Assembly (NCBI GenBank): GCA_003506435.1 | Contig: DOAQ01000027.1 | Span: 104,143 to 168,142, forward strand | Origin: Prolixibacteraceae bacterium | Lineage (GTDB): Bacteria > Bacteroidota > Bacteroidia > Bacteroidales > Prolixibacteraceae | Direction: 5' to 3' | DNA length: 64,000 nt | Shown: in pieces, positions 17,460 to 23,834 of the stretch | Position numbering within the stretch: position 1 is the stretch's first letter | How the letters are laid out: the number at the start of each line of letters is the position of its first letter | Made by a program: the position numbers and the translations under genes | The notes under the pieces: model-generated | Seen by the model: the letters and a program-made list of their open reading frames with translations, nothing else | What the model was told of the DNA's origin: nothing | The model's database searches: none

Positions 17460-17927
17460 AATTAATACGGATGTTAATGTTACTGGTTGAATACGGTTGC
17501 AAGTTACAATATATTGCTTAAAGCTGTATGATAAGTAAAAGGAATGAAATAATGTTGTATCCGTCTTTCAACTACCCCGAAACCCCAATGTCATATAGTT
17601 AAGGTATTCTTCGTGAATACCTTCGTGTTTTTTGTGTTTTTGTGGCAGGAAAAAATTAGCCACAAAGCCGCTAATTCTCAAAGGTCCACAAAAAATATAT
17701 CAAATGTTTCAATTCTATTATTTTATTTCTGTTGCAACATAAGCTTAGTTAATAAATTTCAAAATATAAAATCGATATTTCATTGATTTGTAGGTGGATG
17801 TACTAAATGTATTTAACGACATTAGAAAAAATAATCTTGTTTGACAAAAATAAATTCAAAACCTATTGACTTTGTAGATTATATTAACGAAATTTAATCA
17901 GCATTATTTATTATTTACCAAAAGTCA
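17460..17927. other. Divergent intergenic region with one strong hairpin
   Basis: No gene is seen. AAGGTATTC (17601-17609) and GAATACCTT (17615-17623) form a perfect 9-bp stem with a 5-nt loop. The following cttcgtg...gtggc and gccacaaag stretches resemble common Bacteroidota intergenic repeat text. The rest is very AT-rich. It presumably holds promoters for the AlkD-like gene (minus) and the methyltransferase-like gene (plus), but no exact TAnnTTTG stands out. Confidence 0.5.
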
Positions 17928-19004
17928 ATGAATCCGGAGCAACCCCTGATACAATTAAGAACAAATACCCGGCAAATTCTAAGTTGTCAATCCGATTTTC
18001 TGCTGATGAAACAATCGGTCGATCGGATGTACCAGTTGTTTAGCACGATAACAGGAATAGATATTTCCGGCTATCAGGAAGAAATTTTTCTGCCTTCAGG
18101 AAAAGCCATCTCACCCTCGGCTGCTGCGCATTGTTTACTGGAATTGAAACGGACTGCCGTTTTCCTGCGGGGTATCCATCAGGCTATTCTTGACAAAAAA
18201 GCAGAGAATCCGGGGCGGCCTGTAAAAATCCTCTATGCCGGTACAGGGCCCTACGGAACCTTGGTGATTCCTTTGTTTTCCGTGTTATCGCCTGCCGATC
18301 TTCAGGCCGACCTGCTCGATATCAATCCATGTTCGCTCAATTCGCTGAAGAAACTCATTAAGGCATTTGACATTGGTGAGTTTGTCGGGAATATGTACAC
18401 CGATGATGCTTCGACATTCGAAATGATGCACGATTCCGATATTGTTATTTCCGAAACCATGCAGGCCTGCCTGAAGAACGAACCGCAGGTAGCCATCATG
18501 CAAAACCTTATTCCGCAGATGAAAAGCGGGGCCGTTTTTATTCCTGAAGAGATTAGCATTGACGCTTATTTAACCAACCCAAAAATGGAACACGACAGGC
18601 TTTTTTACAATGAGGGAAAAGAAATACCTTTTGAACGCATCGCCCTGGGAAATGTTTTTACAGTAAACAGGGAGAACCTCGAAACCGTGCGGCTTCGCAA
18701 CACGCTTTCGCTTCCCGGCAAACTGGATTCGTTCCCCGAACTGAAACTCTTTACCGGCATCCGTGTTTACGGGGACGAAACGCTTGGAGAAAACGATTGC
18801 AGCCTTAATCTTCCCCAGAAATATTACGACTTCAGGGTGCAAAAAGCCGATGCAGTCAGGTTTTGGTACGAAACAGGTGAAATACCGGGAATCCGGTGCA
18901 GGCCCGAAGGCAGCAGCACAATCGTTTCCCGGCCCGGCAAGTACCCCCGCCCCGACTATTATCAACTTTATCTCGAAAAACAAGCAACTACCACAAACAA
19001 TTAA
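17928..19004 (+). CDS. Putative SAM-dependent methyltransferase
   Basis: A 358-aa protein with a Rossmann-type SAM-binding core: VKILYAGTGPYGTL (motif I, residues 99-112), ADLLDINPCSLNSLKKLI with an acidic residue ending strand 2, and DIVISETMQACLKNEPQ at the motif post-I/IV position. The last resembles the glutamate-containing loop of protein-arginine-type methyltransferases, but that is only a resemblance. The roughly 95 residues before the core are helical and unassigned. No signal peptide or membrane segment is present. It is followed after 10 bp by the broken patatin-like gene (19015), suggesting the two were once an operon. The substrate is unknown. Confidence 0.6.
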   Translation: MNPEQPLIQLRTNTRQILSCQSDFLLMKQSVDRMYQLFSTITGIDISGYQEEIFLPSGKAISPSAAAHCLLELKRTAVFLRGIHQAILDKKAENPGRPVKILYAGTGPYGTLVIPLFSVLSPADLQADLLDINPCSLNSLKKLIKAFDIGEFVGNMYTDDASTFEMMHDSDIVISETMQACLKNEPQVAIMQNLIPQMKSGAVFIPEEISIDAYLTNPKMEHDRLFYNEGKEIPFERIALGNVFTVNRENLETVRLRNTLSLPGKLDSFPELKLFTGIRVYGDETLGENDCSLNLPQKYYDFRVQKADAVRFWYETGEIPGIRCRPEGSSTIVSRPGKYPRPDYYQLYLEKQATTTNN

Positions 19005-19014
19005 ATAATCAGGA

Positions 19015-19125
19015 ATGAATAAAAAAGTTACCATATTATCTATCGATGGCAGGGGCATCTGCGGAATTCTTCCCGGGGTGATACCGGCCTGCATCGAAGA
19101 AAAAAAGGTGCAGCGCACCATACTA
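19015..19125 (+). pseudogene. Patatin-like phospholipase fragment, truncated by repeat element
   Basis: The first 35 or so codons (KKVTILSIDGRGICGILPGVI) match the start of patatin-like phospholipases, where the oxyanion-hole loop normally reads DGGGIRG. Here it reads DGRGICG, so two key residues have changed. After about 19123 the sequence becomes repeat copy A, and the frame ends at 19209 in non-homologous sequence. The GxSxG nucleophile region and catalytic Asp are absent. The methyltransferase-like gene ends 10 bp before it. Patatins of this kind can be effectors of defence systems or ordinary lipases; the fragment cannot say which. Confidence 0.7.
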
Positions 19126-19326
19126 TCAACCCGGAATAAGGGAATAAGATTGTGGGCTTTGATCGCTGATTTTCTGCTACTGAGGTTGCCATATAAAAAT
19201 AAGGTTTAAAACAACCAACCTCAGTAGCATAAATATGAAATAGCAATACAACCAACCTCATTTTTTTTAAACAACCTCAGTAGAAGGAATGAAATAACAA
19301 TATAACCAAACCTTATTACCTTATTT
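19123..19326. repeat. Repeat unit, copy A (upstream of the transposase)
   Basis: It begins ctatcaacccg-gaataagg and contains an inverted repeat, CTACTGAGGTTG (19177-19188) with CAACCTCAGTAG (19216-19227), followed by further AACCTCAGTAG-like pieces. The same unit recurs at 19751 and about 19908. It interrupts the patatin-like gene and fills the gap up to the Y1 transposase. The pattern fits REP-like palindromes associated with a tyrosine transposase. Confidence 0.75.
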
Positions 19327-19767
19327 ATGAAAATTGAATACAATAACCTATACACACATTTTGTCTTCACCACATTACACCGATTGCCTTTGATTGTTAA
19401 TCCGCACAGGGAGCGAATCGAAAAATACATAACCGGAATAGTTAAAAACAATGAAAGTCACCTCTATGCCATTTATGCGAATCCGGAACACGTACACTTT
19501 CTTATCTCCCGCGCACCAAACATTTCTGAAGAAACAATCGCCTCATTAGTGGCGAACAGTTCGGAACGGTTTATTAATGAAAATAAACTTTGTCAGGGCA
19601 ATTTTAAATGGCAGGATAGCTGTTCCGCTTTTTCAGTATCAAAAGGTGATGTTAGAAAAGTATGCAACTACATCCTAAACCAGCCAGAACATCATCGAAA
19701 GATTAGTTACATGGAAGAATATGAGACATTCATCAAGTTCTATCAGAAGACTATCAATCCGAAATAA
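19327..19767 (+). mobile_element. Y1 (IS200/RAYT-type) transposase
   Basis: A 146-aa HUH-superfamily single-strand transposase. The HUH pair is His-Val-His at residues 55-57 (NPEHVHFLI), and Tyr115 in VCNYILNQPEHH is the likely catalytic tyrosine. The size suits IS200 TnpA or the shorter REP-associated tyrosine transposases (RAYT). It is intact and flanked by copies of a palindromic repeat unit on both sides; the downstream copy starts inside its last codons. This linkage favours a RAYT acting on REP-like sequences over a simple IS200, whose ends would be two short hairpins. No TnpB partner is present. Confidence 0.85.
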
Positions 19768-19907
19768 GGGAATAAGGTTGTGGGCATTGAGCGCCGATTT
19801 TCTACTGAGGTGGCCTTTTAAAATAAGGTTTTTAAACAACCTCAATAGAAACAACCTCAGTAGAAACCAACTCAGTAATAAAAATGATTAAACCTTATTT
19901 TTTTAAA
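19751..19907. repeat. Repeat unit, copy B (overlaps the transposase 3' end)
   Basis: It begins ctatcaatccgaaataagg, overlapping the last codons and stop of the transposase. It carries the same gattttct-actgaggt core followed by AACCTCAGTAG pieces, but is shorter and more degenerate than copies A and C. Confidence 0.7.
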
Positions 19908-20130
19908 ACTATCAGCAGACGATCAACCCGAAATAAGGTAATAAGGTTGTGGGCTTTGGGCGCTGATTTTCTGCTACTGAGGTTGCCATATTAAAATAAG
20001 GTTTAAAACAACCAACCTCAGTAGAAATGAAACAGCAATACAACCAACCTTATTTTTTTTTAAACAACCTCAGCACAAATATGAAACAGCAATACAACCA
20101 ACCTCATTTTTTAACAAAAACCTTAGCAGG
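19908..20130. repeat. Repeat unit, copy C
   Basis: It begins with actatcagcagacgatcaa, which resembles the last codons of the transposase, so the copy appears to carry a small piece of the transposase 3' end. The inverted repeat is CTACTGAGGTTG (19974-19985) with CAACCTCAGTAG (20013-20024), the same stem as copy A. Further aacaacctcag pieces follow up to the palindrome array. Confidence 0.7.
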
Positions 20131-20314
20131 CTTTCCCCTGTTGCGGAAAGTCCCCCATAATTGTTGGCAAACTTTCCCCGTATGGGGAAACCTTCCAAAT
20201 TTTTCAGGTAAGTTTTCCCCTGTCGGGGAAAGGGCAAAAAACGAAACGGTCGAGCTTTCCTCAGCCGGGGAAAGCTATTAGGGAGCAAAATCATTGTTTC
20301 CCCGGGTGGGGACA
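20131..20314. repeat. Array of five TTTCCCC/GGGGAAA palindromes, 41-42 bp apart
   Basis: Five hairpins share a stem and differ in loop and spacer. Centres and loops are: 20140.5 (degenerate stem CTTTCC/GGAAAG), 20181.5 (loop GTAT), 20222.5 (loop TGTC), 20264.5 (stem AGCTTTCC/GGAAAGCT, loop AGCC) and 20305.5 (loop GGGT). Centre-to-centre distances are 41, 41, 42 and 41 bp. The roughly 21-nt sequences between palindromes are unrelated to each other. No cas gene is in the window. It lies between repeat copy C and the DUF6261 gene. Confidence 0.8.
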
Positions 20315-20391
20315 GATAGCTGAGAATAACGGGGATGAATTTTTGAATGGTAATTATATGTTGAATCAATAATGTTTAAAAAAACAATAAC

Positions 20392-21156
20392 ATGGAAATT
20401 CTGAATTTAAAATTAAGAGACCTCCGCAACGAGGAGCATTACAAATTCAATCTCGATTTTTCGGGATTAGTAACCCAATTTACCCCCGAAGCGCTGGGGA
20501 TACAACCATTGTACCCTGTCTGGCAGGCTGCTTTCGACACCGAGGCTGCCGCGCTGGACGTGGTGCGGGCCAGTGTTTTTACCGACGACCTTTACGATGT
20601 CGATGTGGCCCGCGATGTGACTTTTAAGGGGCTGGCCGGTACCGTTACATCGGCCTTAAACCACTTTAACCCCGATGTAAAAGCTGCTGCTGCCCGGCTT
20701 GAGGCGCTGTTCGACACGTATGGCGACGTTTTCGGCAAACCCTACGACCAGGAAACAGCAGCCATCATCAAGCTCACCGCCGAACTTGAGGGCGCCTACG
20801 CCGCCGATGTGGCCACGCTGGGCATTGCAGGATGGGTGGCCGAACTGAAAACCCAAAACCAGGCCTTCGATGCCCTGAAGAAATCGCGTTACACTGAAAA
20901 CACCGCCAAGCCGCAACAAAACCTGAAGCTGGCCCGCGTTGAAACCGACAATGCCTACCGGGCCATTATGAAACGCATCAGCGCACTGGTTGAAATAAAC
21001 GGCGGCGAAGCCTATGCGGGCTTTATTGCCCAGTTGAACCAGCGCATAACCAATTACCGGCTTATACTGGCTCAGCGGAAGGGGCGTAGCGCCGCCAGGG
21101 GAAAAGCCCCCGAAAAAGCCCCCGAAGGTGCCGGAACCCCTAAAGAAGATGAGTAG
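20392..21156 (+). CDS. DUF6261-family protein
   Basis: A 254-aa, Ala-rich, mostly helical soluble protein starting MEILNLKLRDLRNEEHYKF, resembling the Bacteroidota DUF6261 family of unknown function. It has no signal peptide or membrane segment. The last 25 residues are a low-complexity Lys/Ala/Pro/Glu tail (ARGKAPEKAPEGAGTPKEDE). Codon use is strikingly rich in GCC, CTG and GAC, so the gene is GC-richer than the AT-rich repeats before it and the collar genes after it, which suggests a different recent origin. It follows the palindrome array and begins a run of same-strand genes ending in the giant surface protein. Confidence 0.6.
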   Translation: MEILNLKLRDLRNEEHYKFNLDFSGLVTQFTPEALGIQPLYPVWQAAFDTEAAALDVVRASVFTDDLYDVDVARDVTFKGLAGTVTSALNHFNPDVKAAAARLEALFDTYGDVFGKPYDQETAAIIKLTAELEGAYAADVATLGIAGWVAELKTQNQAFDALKKSRYTENTAKPQQNLKLARVETDNAYRAIMKRISALVEINGGEAYAGFIAQLNQRITNYRLILAQRKGRSAARGKAPEKAPEGAGTPKEDE

Positions 21157-21242
21157 AACAACACACAGATACAAACGGGGACATTGCCCCCGAAATAAAC
21201 AATGAACAAACAGGTATTAATAATTATTTAAACATTAATGTT

Positions 21243-21860
21243 ATGGACCCAATTTTAGGAACGATTCAGGCATTTGCCTTTTCTTTTGCACCGGTTGACT
21301 GGGAACTTTGCTGGGGGCAAACGATGCCTATTTCAGGCAATGAAGCATTGTACTCTCTTTTAAACACCACATTTGGCGGAGATGGCCGCACTACATTTGG
21401 CCTTCCCGATCTTCGCGGCAGATCAATTATTGGTGTAGGAGCTGCAACTTATTCAGGTCAAACTCTTATAACTTCACCTGTTGTGTGGGGACAAAAAGGG
21501 GGCGCTGAAACTGTTGCTATAAACGCAAACAATCTGCCTGCACATGCTCATCAACTGGTAAGCGGCGATGGTACCGGACTGACGGTGAAAATTACCACAA
21601 AAGTTCAAACTGTAAACAACGAAGCTGAATCCAATGAGTCAGACAACGGAGCGAATGCTCTCGGAACAGGAGGTAACATGGACTCTGTTTACAGGGAATC
21701 TCCCGCTGGAACCGATTCTCTTGGAGGAGTTTCTTCAACGATTAGCGGAGCAACAACTGCATGGGGAGTTAACCAGCCTGCTCCATTAAGTACCCGTAAT
21801 CCCTACTTAGGGGTGAATTACTGTATTTGTACCAACGGATATTATCCAACAAGACCTTGA
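21243..21860 (+). CDS. Phage tail-collar-domain protein 1
   Basis: A 205-aa protein starting MDPILGTIQAFAFSFAPVDWELCWGQTMPISGNEALYSLL, then TTFGGDGRTTFGLPDLRGRSIIGVG, the typical phage tail-collar (Phage_collar, MdpB-like) fold. Residues about 115-175 form an Asn/Ser/Gly-rich insertion almost identical to that of the next gene. No signal peptide. Family members occur in phage tail fibres and as stand-alone bacterial proteins often found beside large surface proteins. There are no other phage structural genes here (no tube, sheath, baseplate), so this is not a prophage. Its role in this operon-like run is unknown. Confidence 0.85.
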   Translation: MDPILGTIQAFAFSFAPVDWELCWGQTMPISGNEALYSLLNTTFGGDGRTTFGLPDLRGRSIIGVGAATYSGQTLITSPVVWGQKGGAETVAINANNLPAHAHQLVSGDGTGLTVKITTKVQTVNNEAESNESDNGANALGTGGNMDSVYRESPAGTDSLGGVSSTISGATTAWGVNQPAPLSTRNPYLGVNYCICTNGYYPTRP

Positions 21861-21883
21861 TAAACATTTAAAATTTTAATATT

Positions 21884-22495
21884 ATGGACCCATTTATAGG
21901 AACGATTCAGGCATTTGCTTTTGGTTTTGCACCCGTTGGGTGGGTAGCTTGCTGGGGACAGACCTTGCCAGTTATGGGGAACCAGGCATTATTTACCCTT
22001 TTAGGAACAACATTTGGCGGCGATGGAAGAACAACATTTGGTGTTCCTGATCTCCGGGGCAGGACAATTATTGGTGTAGGGGCTGCAACCCCGTCAACCC
22101 AGGTTCCCGGAACCTCAGAAGTTGATTGGGGCGAAAAAGGTGGAGCTGAAGTTGCATCTGTGACGGCGAGCAATATGCCAATGCATGTTCACCAACTGGT
22201 TAGTGGCGACGGAACCGGAGGAACTGTAAAAATCACCACAAAAGTTAAAACTGTCAATAACGACGCTGAATCCAATGAATCAGACAACGGAGCGAATGCG
22301 TTGGGTACCGGGGGCAATATGGACTCTGTATTCAGGGAATCCCCATCCGGGAACGACTCATTAGGTGGGGTTAGCTCATCTCTTTCCGGCTTTACAACCT
22401 ATGCAGGCGGAGATGTTCCAATGCCAATCCGTAATCCGTACCTGGGATTATATTATTGCATTGCAACACAGGGCGTATATCCACCGAGACCATAA
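21884..22495 (+). CDS. Phage tail-collar-domain protein 2
   Basis: A 203-aa paralogue of the preceding gene, 23 bp downstream, starting MDPFIGTIQAFAFGFAPVGWVACWGQ and carrying FGVPDLRGRTIIGVG. The middle insertion (TVKITTKVKTVNNDAESNESD onward) is nearly the same as in the first copy, while the flanks and C-termini have diverged more. This suggests a tandem duplication with the middle conserved by selection or gene conversion. No signal peptide. Both end in a short aromatic/proline tail (YPTRP and YPPRP), so the C-terminus is conserved. Confidence 0.85.
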   Translation: MDPFIGTIQAFAFGFAPVGWVACWGQTLPVMGNQALFTLLGTTFGGDGRTTFGVPDLRGRTIIGVGAATPSTQVPGTSEVDWGEKGGAEVASVTASNMPMHVHQLVSGDGTGGTVKITTKVKTVNNDAESNESDNGANALGTGGNMDSVFRESPSGNDSLGGVSSSLSGFTTYAGGDVPMPIRNPYLGLYYCIATQGVYPPRP

Positions 22496-22510
22496 AGATA
22501 ATTATTAACC

Positions 22511-22649
22511 GGGGCTGTCCGGAAAGTCCGGAATAGAGTCATCCCGAACTTGATTCGGGATCTCATCTTTCTGATCGTCAGACCCTGATCCCGAGCGCTC
22601 GGGACAGGGTGACACGGATTGCGGATATTAAAACTTTTTGGGCAGCCCC
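22511..22649. mobile_element. 139-bp MITE-like element with terminal inverted repeats
   Basis: The ends GGGGCTGTCCGGAAAG (22511-22526) and CTTTTTGGGCAGCCCC (22634-22649) are inverted repeats matching at 13 of 16 positions. Inside are an ATCCCGAA-loop-TTCGGGAT hairpin and the perfect palindrome CCCGAGCGCTCGGG. No open frame. The right end followed by a T-run could also act as a terminator. The start of the downstream gene lies 15 bp after it. Confidence 0.65.
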
Positions 22650-22663
22650 TTTTTATTAATAAT

Positions 22664-23800
22664 ATGACTTTAAAAATAGGCATACTTACACTCCAATCCA
22701 GTTCATACCCAACCATTGGGCGCGACTTTATCAATGGATTCGAATTGGGGGCTAAAAACAAGCAGATCGAATTTTTCGTTGAAGGCATTGGCTTTGGGGC
22801 CAACATTAACCAGGTTATCGACGCAACACAAAAACTGATAAACCAGCACCGGGTACACCTCATCACCGGGCTGATCGGACATTACCAGACCGACCGTTTG
22901 ATACAACAGATGAATAGCTTTGAGGTTCCCTTATTATATTCCGATTTAGGTGCAAATATCCCCGCACGGCAAAAGTCGCCCTGGGTATTTTGCAATTCGT
23001 TCGACATGTTTTCATCGGCCATCGAGACAGGGGCATGCATGGTTGAAAACGGACATACACAGGTAGCCGTTTCGTCCTGTTACTACGATGCCGGGTACGG
23101 GCTTACCCAGGCATTGGAAAAAGGATTGTATGGTTCGGGCGGAAGCTTTGCCGGTCATTTTATAACGCCCCATATTCCCCGTGAAAACGAAGCCGGTTTG
23201 ATGAAACAGTTTATGGAATCAGTCAATCCACAGGCTATATATGCCCTGTACGACGGGATATTTGCCCGTGAACATGCAAGTTTCCTGCAACAAAACCAGT
23301 TGTCGCTGCAATACCCGGTATACGCCTCGCATTTTGCCATCGACCAGGAAATACTCGACAATTATCCGGTTATTTTCGATCGGGTAAAATGTGTTACCTC
23401 TTGGATGCCCGAAGAGAGCAATCCGGCAAACCAACAGTTTGTACTTGATTATACCGACAGGTACGGAAAACAACCATCGGTATTTGCCCTGTTGGGGTAC
23501 GAAAATGGTGCAGCAACCTGCTCCGCCCTTGAGAAAATTACGAAAAACACATCCCCGGAAATACGAAAAGCGCTGGAAACAACAGATTTTAATTCTCCCC
23601 GCGGTTGTTTTTGTTTTCACCCCGGATTAAACCGCACCATTTTTGACCAGCAATTATGGGCAATAAACTGGAAAAATGAAACCTATAACAAGGAAAAACT
23701 TGCATATTCTCCAAAAATGACGGAAATTATTATAAATTTAATGCAACAAGGAGATAGTACTACTTCTGGCGGTTGGTACAATGCTTATTTGTGCCGGTAA
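22664..23800 (+). CDS. Type 1 periplasmic-binding-fold protein without signal peptide
   Basis: A 378-aa protein resembling the substrate-binding proteins of branched-chain amino acid/amide ABC importers: MTLKIGILTLQSSSYPTIGRDFINGFELG at the start, then QVIDATQKLINQHRVHLITGLIG and the hinge segments YALYDGIFAREHASFLQQN. The ATG at 22664 is preferred; a longer frame from 22619 would begin inside the MITE-like element. It has no signal peptide or lipobox and no permease or ATPase genes nearby, so it is unlikely to be a normal importer component. It sits 34 bp before the giant T9SS protein gene and after two collar genes. A sensor or chaperone-like role is possible but speculative. Confidence 0.65.
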   Translation: MTLKIGILTLQSSSYPTIGRDFINGFELGAKNKQIEFFVEGIGFGANINQVIDATQKLINQHRVHLITGLIGHYQTDRLIQQMNSFEVPLLYSDLGANIPARQKSPWVFCNSFDMFSSAIETGACMVENGHTQVAVSSCYYDAGYGLTQALEKGLYGSGGSFAGHFITPHIPRENEAGLMKQFMESVNPQAIYALYDGIFAREHASFLQQNQLSLQYPVYASHFAIDQEILDNYPVIFDRVKCVTSWMPEESNPANQQFVLDYTDRYGKQPSVFALLGYENGAATCSALEKITKNTSPEIRKALETTDFNSPRGCFCFHPGLNRTIFDQQLWAINWKNETYNKEKLAYSPKMTEIIINLMQQGDSTTSGGWYNAYLCR

Positions 23801-23834
23801 TTAGTTGAATCGGAAAAAATAAAAAACCAAAAAT

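Noticed and set aside
20131..20314. Calling the palindrome array a CRISPR array
   Set aside because: The repeats are only about 18-20 bp, the spacers about 21 nt, the stems vary, and no cas gene is present in the window. It is listed as a repeat of unknown type instead.
22619..22663. Extended N-terminus of the binding-fold protein from 22619
   Set aside because: The extra 15 codons lie largely inside the MITE-like element and do not look like a signal peptide. The ATG at 22664 begins the family-like sequence.
21243..23800. Prophage
   Set aside because: Only two tail-collar-domain proteins are phage-like; there is no integrase, portal, terminase, capsid, tube or lysis gene.
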